Positions 1-7,056 of a stretch of 11,529 bases of DNA are shown here, piece after piece. The position numbers and the translations under genes were made by a program. The notes beneath the pieces were generated by a model. That model did no database searches, was not told where the DNA came from, and saw only the letters and a program-made list of their open reading frames with translations. The stretch covers positions 1 to 11,529 of the forward strand of contig JAGATI010000189.1 in NCBI GenBank assembly GCA_017621295.1, read 5' to 3'. The stretch comes from Clostridia bacterium. Its GTDB lineage: Bacteria; Bacillota_A; Clostridia; TANB77; CAG-508. Position 1 is the stretch's first letter, and each line of letters begins with the position of its first letter.

Positions 1-19
1 AAAATTAAAATTTTAAATT

Positions 20-721
20 ATGTTACATATAAATGAATTTCTTGTAAATAAGAAGATAGATAAGAGAATAGATCAACGAACATATAAGTACTTTCCTAAA
101 GATAAGAAAGAACTCATAAGCATAATTGAACAGTTGGTGATTAATGGTACATATGACTTAAATTGCATTGATACATCTAAGATAACAAATATGCAAGCAT
201 TATTCAGATATGCAAGTGTTGAAGTAATACAATGTCAAAGTAAGATTGATATAAGTAATTGGGATGTAAGTAATGTTGAAGATATGAATTTAATGTTTGC
301 ACATTTTTCAAATTTCAATGGAGACTTATCAAATTGGGACGTAAGTAATGTTAAAGATATGTCATATATGTTCAATTATTGTTATAGATTTGAAGGCAAG
401 GGATTGAAGAATTGGGATGTAAGCAATGTTAGAAATATGAAACATATGTTTAGTGGTTGTGAAAGCCTAAATGAAGACATAGGAAATTGGGATGTAAGCA
501 ATGTTAGAAATATGGAATGTATGTTTAGTGGATGTTATGAATTCAATGAAGACTTAAGTGAATGGAATGTTAATAAATGCAATAATTTCAACTATATGTT
601 CAATAATTGTAGAACATTTAATAAAGATTTAAGTAAATGGAATATAGATAAGTATGCAGAAACGGATGGTATGTTTAATCATTGTAACACATTAACAAAT
701 AAACCAAAGTGGTATAAGTAA
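20..721 (+). CDS. DUF285/BspA-type leucine-rich repeat protein, array copy 1
   Basis: 233 aa. I recognise the repeat (Pfam DUF285, the BspA-like 26-residue family) but not a specific function; such repeats usually form a solenoid that binds partners. Residues 1-19 are the shared leader (INEFLVNKKI, then K-x-I-x-Q). Residues about 20-62 form a conserved N-cap with YKYFPK, an ELI helix and DLNCIDTSKIT. Repeats follow with their NW(D/N)V tryptophans at about 81, 106, 132, 157, 182 and 207; the last two are degenerate. The chain ends with the cap KPKWYK. There is no signal peptide, lipobox or membrane segment, so it should be cytosolic or packaged. The start is fixed by alignment with the other four leaders; no Shine-Dalgarno is visible. 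It is the first copy seen, with only 19 bases of AT-rich sequence before it, so more copies or the promoter may lie outside the window. Confidence 0.9.
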   Translation: MLHINEFLVNKKIDKRIDQRTYKYFPKDKKELISIIEQLVINGTYDLNCIDTSKITNMQALFRYASVEVIQCQSKIDISNWDVSNVEDMNLMFAHFSNFNGDLSNWDVSNVKDMSYMFNYCYRFEGKGLKNWDVSNVRNMKHMFSGCESLNEDIGNWDVSNVRNMECMFSGCYEFNEDLSEWNVNKCNNFNYMFNNCRTFNKDLSKWNIDKYAETDGMFNHCNTLTNKPKWYK

Positions 722-757
722 CAAAACATATAAAATTTATAATTTTAACATTTAATC

Positions 758-1621
758 ATGATACACATAAATGAATTTCTTGTAAATAAGAAGATAAATA
801 AGAAGATTAATCAAAATACTGTATATAAATATCATCCTAAGACAAAAGATGAATTGATATCTAACATAAAGCAATTGGTTGATAAGCACATATATGATTT
901 CAATTGCATTGATGTAAGCAAAATAACTGATATGTCGCATTTGTTTGACTATTATTTTACAAACATAGATTTGAAATATGAAGATTTTGACATATCCGAA
1001 TGGAATGTAAGCAATGTCAAAAAAATGGATTTTATGTTTACATTATGTTCAAATTTCAATTGTGACATAAGCAATTGGGATGTCAACAATGTTGAAGATA
1101 TGGGATGTATGTTCAATAATTGTACAGAATTTAATTATGATTTATCAAATTGGAATGTTAGTAATGTTAAAAGTATGTATGGAACATTCAATAAATGTGC
1201 AAAATTTATTGGCAAAGGATTAGAAAATTGGGATGTAAGTAATGTTGAAGATATGAATTTAATGTTTGGTGGTTGTGAACAAATAAATATTGATTTAAGT
1301 AATTGGAATGTATCTAATGTTAAAGGGATGGATGCCACATTTATAAAATGTAAAAAATTTGAAGGCAAAGGTTTGAAAAATTGGGATGTATCCAATGTTG
1401 AAGATATGTCAGATATGTTTAATGGGTGTATTATGTTTAATGAAGACATAAGTGGCTGGGATGTAAGTAATGTCGGTAGTATGATGGGAATGTTCAAAGG
1501 TTGTGAATCTATGAATATAAATCTATCTAATTGGAATGTATCTAACATATCCAACTATTCCAAAGAAGGTATGTTTAACAAATGTAAGAAACAGACAATT
1601 CCAAATTGGTATAAATATTAA
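758..1621 (+). CDS. DUF285/BspA-type leucine-rich repeat protein, array copy 2
   Basis: 287 aa paralog, 36 bases after copy 1. It has the leader (INEFLVNKKINKKINQ), the N-cap ending FNCIDVSKITDMSHLF, and eight repeats starting with the Trp at residue 82. Most units are 25 residues; two are lengthened to 26 by a GKGL insertion before the NWDV (FIGKGLENW and FEGKGLKNW). The end is the cap IPNWYKY. No export signal or membrane span is seen. Function is unknown; a binding solenoid is inferred from the family. The start is placed by the leader; the preceding sequence is AT-rich without a ribosome binding site. Long reverse-strand open frames inside this gene come from its repetitive sequence and are not genes. 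Confidence 0.9.
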   Translation: MIHINEFLVNKKINKKINQNTVYKYHPKTKDELISNIKQLVDKHIYDFNCIDVSKITDMSHLFDYYFTNIDLKYEDFDISEWNVSNVKKMDFMFTLCSNFNCDISNWDVNNVEDMGCMFNNCTEFNYDLSNWNVSNVKSMYGTFNKCAKFIGKGLENWDVSNVEDMNLMFGGCEQINIDLSNWNVSNVKGMDATFIKCKKFEGKGLKNWDVSNVEDMSDMFNGCIMFNEDISGWDVSNVGSMMGMFKGCESMNINLSNWNVSNISNYSKEGMFNKCKKQTIPNWYKY

Positions 1622-1634
1622 TACAAAAAATATT

Positions 1635-2498
1635 ATGATAAGCTTAAATGAATTTCTTGTAAACAAGAAGATAAACAAGAAGATAGATCAATATCATTAT
1701 TATCCTAAGTCAAGAGATGAACTTATGGAAATTATACAACAATTATTAAATCAGGGCATACATGACTTAAATTGTATTGATACTAGTAATATAACAGATA
1801 TGCATGGTTTGTTTAATTGTCTTTCTGATGATTATGATTGGGTAGACATACTTTACATAGATGATATTGACATCAGTAACTGGAATGTCAGTAATGTTGA
1901 AGATATGAGAGCTATGTTTAAAGGATGTAGGAAATTCAATTGTGACATAAGTAATTGGAATGTCAGTAAAGTTAAAAATATGTTGCAAATGTTCTATGGT
2001 TGTGATAAATTCAATCAACCTATAGGAAAATGGAATGTGAGCAACGTGATAAATATGCAAGCTATGTTTAGTGGATGCATTGAGTTCAATCAACCATTAA
2101 ATAATTGGAATGTCAGTAATGTTAAAAATATGCATCTAATGTTTCATGGATGTAAAAAATTTAATTGCGACATAAATAATTGGGATGTTAGTAAAGTAAC
2201 AAATATGGAAAATATGTTTAATGGATGCATTGAGTTTAATCAACCATTAAATAATTGGAATGTTAGTAATGTTACAAATATGGATAATATGTTTGCTGGT
2301 TGTGAGAAATTCAATCAAGACTTAAGTAAGTGGGATGTAAGTAATGTTGAAGTTATGGAAAATATGTTTTGGAATTGTACTAAATTCAATCAAAACTTAA
2401 ACAAATGGAATGTAAGCAAGGTTAGAAATATGGGAGGTGCATTTGATAATTGTGATTCTCTAAAAAATAAGCCAACTTGGTATAATGAAGAAGACTAA
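1635..2498 (+). CDS. DUF285/BspA-type leucine-rich repeat protein, array copy 3
   Basis: 287 aa paralog, 13 bases after copy 2. An in-frame ATG exists at 1536, inside copy 2, but the start at 1635 (MISLNEFLVNKK) is chosen because it lines the leader up with the other copies and avoids a 33-residue non-homologous extension. After the N-cap (DLNCIDTSNITDMHGLF) come eight regular 25-residue repeats with no GxGL insertions, making this the most regular member. Several units carry FNQPL/FNQPI before the NW, and the end is KPTWYNEED. Two blocks exactly 150 bases apart (about 2071 and 2221) are almost identical, a sign of recent duplication of a two-repeat unit. No signal peptide. Partner and role are unknown. 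Confidence 0.9.
   Translation: MISLNEFLVNKKINKKIDQYHYYPKSRDELMEIIQQLLNQGIHDLNCIDTSNITDMHGLFNCLSDDYDWVDILYIDDIDISNWNVSNVEDMRAMFKGCRKFNCDISNWNVSKVKNMLQMFYGCDKFNQPIGKWNVSNVINMQAMFSGCIEFNQPLNNWNVSNVKNMHLMFHGCKKFNCDINNWDVSKVTNMENMFNGCIEFNQPLNNWNVSNVTNMDNMFAGCEKFNQDLSKWDVSNVEVMENMFWNCTKFNQNLNKWNVSKVRNMGGAFDNCDSLKNKPTWYNEED
2071..2274 (+). repeat. Intragenic 150-base-step duplication in array copy 3
   Basis: The segment from about 2071 to 2124 and the segment from about 2221 to 2274 are nearly identical, both encoding GCIEFNQPLNNWNVSNV. They lie exactly 150 bases apart, which is two 25-residue repeats. The few differences include third-position changes (ttc/ttt, gtc/gtt). This is direct evidence that repeat units were recently copied within the gene. 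Confidence 0.75.
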
Positions 2499-2501
2499 TA
2501 T

Positions 2502-3269
2502 ATGATAAGCTTAAATGAATTTCTTGTAAATAAGAAGATAGATAAGAAGATAGATCAATACAAATATGCTCCATTAAATAAAGATGAGCTTAGAAGTGAT
2601 ATAGAAGAATTGTTGAAACAAAAGATATATGACTTAAATTGTATAGATACTTCTAAAATTACAGATATGAGCTATTTGTTTGCATATGCGAAGATAACTA
2701 AACAACAACAAAAGCTTATTGATATAAGTAATTGGGATGTAAGCAATGTTGAGAATATGTCTGGTATGTTTTCAAATTGTAAGTATATGAATTGTAATCT
2801 TAGTAATTGGAATGTAAGCAAGGTTATAAATATGTCTAGTATGTTTAGTTTTTGTAGTTCATTTGAAGGTAATGGTTTGAAAGATTGGGATGTTAGCAAT
2901 GTTGAAAGTATGAAATCAATGTTTTATGATTGTACAGAATTTGATTCTAACATAAGCAATTGGAATGTCAGCAAAGTTAAAAATATGAGTAGTATGTTTT
3001 CATTTTGTCATAAGTTCAATCAACCATTGAATGACTGGGATGTTAGTAATGTTGAGAATATGGAGCATATGTTTATGGAATGTATAGAATTTAATAAGCC
3101 ATTAAATAAATGGAACGTCGGTAATGTAAAGAATATGAGTGGCATGTTTAATAGTGCTAGAAAGTTTTATCAAAATTTAGATAGTTGGAATGTAAATAAT
3201 GTAGTTAATAAGACAAATATTTTTGTTAAAACTAGAATGCATACATTACCTAAATGGATAATTAAATAA
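2502..3269 (+). CDS. DUF285/BspA-type leucine-rich repeat protein, array copy 4
   Basis: 255 aa paralog only 3 bases after copy 3, so very likely on the same mRNA. The first residues MISLNEFLVNKKIDKKIDQ are almost those of copy 3, and the 35-base leader core is identical to that of copy 1. The N-cap ends DLNCIDTSKITDMSYLF. Seven repeats follow, one with the 26-residue form (FEGNGLKDW). The last unit is degenerate (VVNKTNIF), and the end, LPKWIIK, keeps the Trp but loses the Tyr of the usual WY cap. No signal peptide or membrane segment. Function is unknown. Confidence 0.9.
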   Translation: MISLNEFLVNKKIDKKIDQYKYAPLNKDELRSDIEELLKQKIYDLNCIDTSKITDMSYLFAYAKITKQQQKLIDISNWDVSNVENMSGMFSNCKYMNCNLSNWNVSKVINMSSMFSFCSSFEGNGLKDWDVSNVESMKSMFYDCTEFDSNISNWNVSKVKNMSSMFSFCHKFNQPLNDWDVSNVENMEHMFMECIEFNKPLNKWNVGNVKNMSGMFNSARKFYQNLDSWNVNNVVNKTNIFVKTRMHTLPKWIIK

Positions 3270-3281
3270 TATTATTGAATT

Positions 3282-4274
3282 ATGAAGCATATAAATGAAT
3301 TTCTTATAAATAAGAAGATAAATAATAAGATAAGTCAATATCAATATGTACCTAAAAATATTGATGAGCTTGCAAACAACATAAAGGAAGTATTGAAGAC
3401 TGGTGAGACTAATCTTAATTGTATAGATGTAAGCAATATTAACAATCTAAATTCATTGTTTTATTACTATATTAAGTTGACAGTATATGAAGAAGAGCAT
3501 TTAGACATATCACAATGGGATGTAAGTAATGTCAAGGATATGGGATATATGTTTGTTGGCAATTATGACTTAAATTGTGATATTAGTAATTGGAATGTGT
3601 CTAATGTTGAAAATATGGAACGTATGTTTGAAGACTGTAATAATTTCAATTGTAATTTATCTGATTGGAATGTAAGTAATGTAACAAATATGTCTGGTAT
3701 GTTTGATGGTTGTGGACATTTTATTGGTGATGGCTTAGAAAATTGGGATGTTAGTAATGTTGAGAATATGTCGAGAATGTTTGCTGACTGTCATATATTT
3801 AAAGGCGACATATCAAATTGGGATGTTAGTAATGTATTTGCATTTTCTAGCATGTTCTATAAGGGTTATGAATTCAATACTGACATAAGTAAATGGAATG
3901 TATCAGAAGCATCAATATTTACTGGTATGTTTAATGAATGCACTAACTTTAAAGTATCATTAAATGACTGGAATGTCAGTAATGCAGTAAATATGAGTAA
4001 CATGTTTAGGGGATGTATATTCTTTAATGGGAATTTTGATAATTGGGATGTATCCAATGTAAAAAATATGTCAAATATGTTTGGACATTGTTCAAAATTC
4101 AAAGGTAAGGGATTGAATAATTGGAATACAGAAAGTCTTACAAATACTTCATATATGTTCTTATATTGTTATGAATTTGATGAAGACATTGAAAATTGGA
4201 ATGTATCAAATATTAATGAATCACAAAAAATGTTTGAAGGTGCAAACAAGATACCTTCATGGTATTCAAAATAA
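3282..4274 (+). CDS. DUF285/BspA-type leucine-rich repeat protein, array copy 5
   Basis: 330 aa, the longest member, 12 bases after copy 4. The leader is the most diverged of the array (INEFLINKKINNKISQ). The N-cap ends LNCIDVSNINNLNSLF, and ten repeats follow. Several are atypical (NVFAFSSMF, SEASIFTGMF, ESLTNTSYMF), and two carry the GxGL lengthening (FIGDGLENW, FKGKGLNNW). The chain ends IPSWYSK. Its stop codon overlaps the first base of the hairpin terminator that closes the array. No signal peptide. The greater divergence of leader and repeats suggests it is an older copy or has been less homogenised by recombination. Confidence 0.9.
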   Translation: MKHINEFLINKKINNKISQYQYVPKNIDELANNIKEVLKTGETNLNCIDVSNINNLNSLFYYYIKLTVYEEEHLDISQWDVSNVKDMGYMFVGNYDLNCDISNWNVSNVENMERMFEDCNNFNCNLSDWNVSNVTNMSGMFDGCGHFIGDGLENWDVSNVENMSRMFADCHIFKGDISNWDVSNVFAFSSMFYKGYEFNTDISKWNVSEASIFTGMFNECTNFKVSLNDWNVSNAVNMSNMFRGCIFFNGNFDNWDVSNVKNMSNMFGHCSKFKGKGLNNWNTESLTNTSYMFLYCYEFDEDIENWNVSNINESQKMFEGANKIPSWYSK

Positions 4275-4304
4275 AAAGCATTGATAAATATTATCAATGC
4301 TTTT
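4274..4304. terminator. Bidirectional intrinsic terminator between the DUF285 array and the SPFH gene
   Basis: A perfect 14-base inverted repeat: arms 4274-4287 (AAAAGCATTGATAA) and 4291-4304, with a 3-base loop. A T-rich stretch follows on the + strand and the A-run of the left arm supplies a T-run on the - strand, so it can end transcription from both sides. It sits between convergent genes, directly at the stop codon of array copy 5 and 29 bases beyond the stop of the flotillin-like gene. Confidence 0.88.
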
Positions 4305-4332
4305 ATTATATATATTAATGTATGTATGTCTT

Positions 4333-5850
4333 TTATGAATTGATCTGAACTACAGGTTGAGCATCATCTCCATTAAGGTTGATGTTCCTGTTAATCTTAC
4401 CTTCAATTCCATTTGCCTTCATGATGTCTGTCATATCAAATCCAGTAGCATCCTTTACAACATCAAATGTCTGCTTCATAACAATTGGAACATTATTAGA
4501 AATACCAGATGCTTCAGAACCATTTGTTCCATATACTGTCATATTTCCAATCTTAGAAATAGGCTCTGCAATGCTCTTTGCTACCTCAGGAAGAACCTTC
4601 TCATTCATCTTTGTCAGCATATCAATTACAGCAACTTGACCATATTTCTCATAAGCCTCTGCTTTCTTTTCCATTGCTTGTGCTTCAGCAATACCTTTTG
4701 CTTCAATACCAGCAGCTTCTGCCATAAGTTTAGCTTTAGTAGCTTCAGCCTCGGCTTCACCTTTAGCCTTAATACCATCAGCCTCCTGCATTGCTGCATA
4801 TTTTGCTGCATCTGCTTTAGCTTTAGTAGCTTCAGCCTCCTTTTCTGCAAGATATGCTCTAGCCTCAGCCTCACGTTTCTTCTGCTCCAATTCTGCCTGA
4901 GCATTGATTTCTGTCTGATACTTATTAGCATCTGACTGAGCATTGATTTCTGCTGTCAACTCATTCTGCTTAATCTTAATTCTCTCTTGAGAAAGAACTT
5001 GCTCACGTTTTGTCTGTTCAATCTGTGCATCTACAGTCTTAACATTAACAGTCTTCAACTGCTCTTGTTTCTGAATTTCATATGCGGCATCAGCCTCAGC
5101 TTTCTTAGTATCTGAAATTTGCTTAAGTTCTGATTGCTTAATTGAAAGTTCATTGTTACGTACTGCAATCTCAGTTTCTGCCTTTACACGAGCATCATTT
5201 GCTTTCTTATTTGCTTCTGATTGTGCAACAGAAATTTCCATATCAGCATTAGCCTTAGTAATTGCCGCATTCTTACGAATTGCTGCTGTATTGTCAGCAC
5301 CAAGACCTTCAATCAATTTGTTCTCATCAGTAATAGACTGAATGTTGCATGAAATAACCTTAAGACCAAGTCTTTCCATATCCTTAGCTGCTTTAGATTG
5401 AATTTCATCTGAGAACTTGTCTCGATCAGTTACCAACCCCTGAAGATCAATTGCACCTACAACCTCACGCATGTTTCCTTCAAGCGAATCCTTAATTTCT
5501 GCAGCAATTGTCTGTGGTGACATATTCAAAAAGTTCTTTGCTGCTAACTGAATATTGTCTGGATCAACTTGAACTTTACATACTGCATCTACATTGACAT
5601 CAATATAGTTGTGAGTAGGCACTGGAGATTGTGTCTTGACATCAACTGAAATCTGTCCAAGAAATAACTTATCCATTCGTTCAAAAATAGGAATCTTAAT
5701 TCCACCTGTACCAATAAGAACACGAGGATTCTTCTTAATACCCGAAATAATGAATGCAATCTGAGGATTTGCTTTCATGTACATACTTGCAATCAATGCA
5801 CCAAGAACAATAATTGCACCAACAATACTTAAAATTAATGTTAAATTCAT
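4333..5850 (-). CDS. Flotillin-like SPFH-domain membrane protein
   Basis: 505 aa. Residues about 3-26 form one hydrophobic membrane segment. An SPFH/band 7 domain follows (about 27-190; GTGGIKIPIFERMDKLFLGQ, then a VNVDAVCKVQVD strand). Next is a long Ala/Glu/Lys-rich coiled coil (about 190-400; units like EAEATKAKLMAEAAGIEAKG). The tail has the flotillin-type segment DMLTKMNEKVLPEVAKSIAEP with KIGNMTVYG. Length and order match whole bacterial flotillins, which form oligomeric scaffolds on the inner face of the cytoplasmic membrane and affect fluidity and protein complexes. It is the last gene of the long - strand run and ends at the hairpin terminator. Sampled 60-base blocks are richer in G+C (22/60 at 4621, 25/60 at 5401) than neighbours such as 8281 (12/60), compatible with later acquisition from a host, though one block (5101) has 17/60. 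Its role in a phage is unknown. Confidence 0.9.
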   Translation of the reverse strand: MNLTLILSIVGAIIVLGALIASMYMKANPQIAFIISGIKKNPRVLIGTGGIKIPIFERMDKLFLGQISVDVKTQSPVPTHNYIDVNVDAVCKVQVDPDNIQLAAKNFLNMSPQTIAAEIKDSLEGNMREVVGAIDLQGLVTDRDKFSDEIQSKAAKDMERLGLKVISCNIQSITDENKLIEGLGADNTAAIRKNAAITKANADMEISVAQSEANKKANDARVKAETEIAVRNNELSIKQSELKQISDTKKAEADAAYEIQKQEQLKTVNVKTVDAQIEQTKREQVLSQERIKIKQNELTAEINAQSDANKYQTEINAQAELEQKKREAEARAYLAEKEAEATKAKADAAKYAAMQEADGIKAKGEAEAEATKAKLMAEAAGIEAKGIAEAQAMEKKAEAYEKYGQVAVIDMLTKMNEKVLPEVAKSIAEPISKIGNMTVYGTNGSEASGISNNVPIVMKQTFDVVKDATGFDMTDIMKANGIEGKINRNINLNGDDAQPVVQINS

Positions 5851-5882
5851 AAATGTTTATTTGTTATTAATTAAATTATATA

Positions 5883-6239
5883 TTATTCATCTATTCCATA
5901 GTTTACTTTATAGAAACTAGTAACAAATTCATCCCATGTTTCATTATCATCTAACTTAGTTATAAATACCTTCCAAAGTTGTTTAAGCTTTTCTTCACCA
6001 ATTGCCAACAAAATTCTTGCATATGATCCAGAAATCTTATGTACTCCACAATCTTTAATTGAATGGCACCCACCACATTCACCTGCTTTATGAACACCCG
6101 GAATCCATGCACATATATCATCAGGGTCTTTCTCATTTATATATGTAACAATACCTGGTAACATATGACATGTTTCTACCCAATCTCCTATATGGAGACC
6201 ATTGTCTGACTTACTTATATTATTGCATTTATTACACAT
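5883..6239 (-). CDS. Small cysteine-rich protein, probable metal binder
   Basis: 118 aa, family not recognised. The N-terminus has C2-x2-C5; the middle has GDWVETCHMLPGIVTYI, which reads like a small beta-barrel strand pair. Then come C43, H50, C55-x2-C58-H59, C64 and H67 (AGECGGCHSIKDCGVHK). Seven Cys and several His in the first 70 residues make a zinc or other metal site likely, but this is inferred from spacing alone. The C-terminal 45 residues look helical and acidic (LDDNETWDEFV). It lies 32 bases upstream of the flotillin-like gene and 11 bases downstream of the sixth DUF285 gene on the same strand, so the three are probably co-transcribed. The start has no Shine-Dalgarno. A role in a redox or nucleic-acid complex cannot be distinguished. 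Confidence 0.8.
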   Translation of the reverse strand: MCNKCNNISKSDNGLHIGDWVETCHMLPGIVTYINEKDPDDICAWIPGVHKAGECGGCHSIKDCGVHKISGSYARILLAIGEEKLKQLWKVFITKLDDNETWDEFVTSFYKVNYGIDE

Positions 6240-6250
6240 AACGTTATATA

Positions 6251-7039
6251 TTATTTCATATTAATATACCATTGTGACTTAACTTTTAGCTTAAAGCAAT
6301 ATTCAAGTGCATACATTGCATTATTAAGACTAACAACATTCCATTTATTAAGATTGCAATCAAAATTTTCACACATATAAAACATATATTCCATATTTGT
6401 TACTTTACTGACATCCCAATTACTTATGTCACAATTAAATTTTTTACATCCATAAAACATTAGATGCATATCTTTAACATTACTGACATTCCATTTACTT
6501 AAATCACAATTGAAATTATTGCAATAATAGAACATTGCTGACATATCACATACTTTGCTTACATTCCATTTGCTTATGTCTGAATTAAAATTATGACAAT
6601 AATTAAACATTTCAGACATATTTTCAACATTACTGACATTCCAGTTACTTAAGTCAGAATTGAACATAATACAATCTTTGAACATGCCTTGCATATCTTC
6701 AACATTACTTACATCCCAGTTACTTAAGTCTTGATTGAATTTCTCACAACCAGCAAACATATATGACATATTCTCAACATTGCTTACATTCCATTTACTA
6801 ATATCTGAATTGAAATACTTGCAACTATCAAACATACTTGACATATCTTTAACGTTACTAACATCCCATTTACTAATGTCACAATGATAGGCCTCATCTT
6901 TAAGAAAGAAAAACAAATCACTCATATCAGTTATAGCTGATGTGTCAATACAACTAAGATCAGTTATTCCAAGACTATAAGCATTCTTAATATCTTTTGT
7001 CAACTCATCTTTTGTCTTTGGATAATATGTATATGCCAT
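6251..7039 (-). CDS. DUF285/BspA-type leucine-rich repeat protein, sixth copy, leaderless
   Basis: 262 aa. It begins directly with the N-cap (MAYTYYPKTKDELTKDIKN, then DLSCIDTSAITDMSDLF) and lacks the INEFLVNKKI leader found in all five + strand copies; the stop of the previous gene lies 17 bases upstream, so no longer start is possible. Eight 25-residue repeats follow with no GxGL insertions, ending KSQWYINMK. It most resembles array copy 3: a 99-base block (6383-6481) matches 2118-2216 in inverted orientation with six differences. No export signal. It sits inside the - strand run between two unrelated small genes, unlike the tandem array. Function is unknown; the missing leader suggests a different destination from the array products. 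Confidence 0.9.
   Translation of the reverse strand: MAYTYYPKTKDELTKDIKNAYSLGITDLSCIDTSAITDMSDLFFFLKDEAYHCDISKWDVSNVKDMSSMFDSCKYFNSDISKWNVSNVENMSYMFAGCEKFNQDLSNWDVSNVEDMQGMFKDCIMFNSDLSNWNVSNVENMSEMFNYCHNFNSDISKWNVSKVCDMSAMFYYCNNFNCDLSKWNVSNVKDMHLMFYGCKKFNCDISNWDVSKVTNMEYMFYMCENFDCNLNKWNVVSLNNAMYALEYCFKLKVKSQWYINMK
6383..6481 (-). repeat. 99-base inverted near-identical block shared with array copy 3
   Basis: On the - strand this block encodes NVKDMHLMFYGCKKFNCDI and onward through the next repeat. Compared by eye with 2118-2216 (+ strand) it differs at six positions, about 94% identity, including many identical third codon positions. The two copies are inverted and about 4.2 kb apart, so recombination between them could convert the genes or invert the DNA between them. 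Confidence 0.8.
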
Positions 7040-7056
7040 AATTATTATATTTAATT

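Larger units (their letters stand above)
31..3327 (+). repeat. 35-base leader core repeated at the start of all five array genes
   Basis: The blocks at 31-65, 769-803, 1646-1680, 2513-2547 and 3293-3327 begin 11 bases after each ATG and encode NEFLVNKKI plus the next residues. By eye, copies 1 and 4 are identical, copy 2 differs at one base, and copies 3 and 5 at three bases each. The following N-cap is much less similar. Conservation extends to third codon positions, which fits recent duplication or gene conversion, with selection on the peptide as an alternative or addition. Confidence 0.85.

Noticed and set aside
1135..1554. Long reverse-strand open frames inside the DUF285 genes
   Set aside because: They are antisense shadows produced by the repetitive coding sequence, with repeated patterns mirroring the real repeats.
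1536..1634. Longer start for array copy 3 at 1536
   Set aside because: The extra 33 residues lie inside copy 2 in another frame and have no counterpart in the paralogs; the leader starts at 1635.
240..4200. Regular 75/78-base periodicity that could be taken for a CRISPR-like or DNA-level satellite array
   Set aside because: The period equals 25/26 codons, reading frames stay open, and differences follow codon structure; it is protein repeat coding.
4357..4935. + strand Ser/Cys/Phe-rich open frames opposite the flotillin-like gene
   Set aside because: They are shadows of its Ala/Glu/Lys-rich coiled coil on the other strand.
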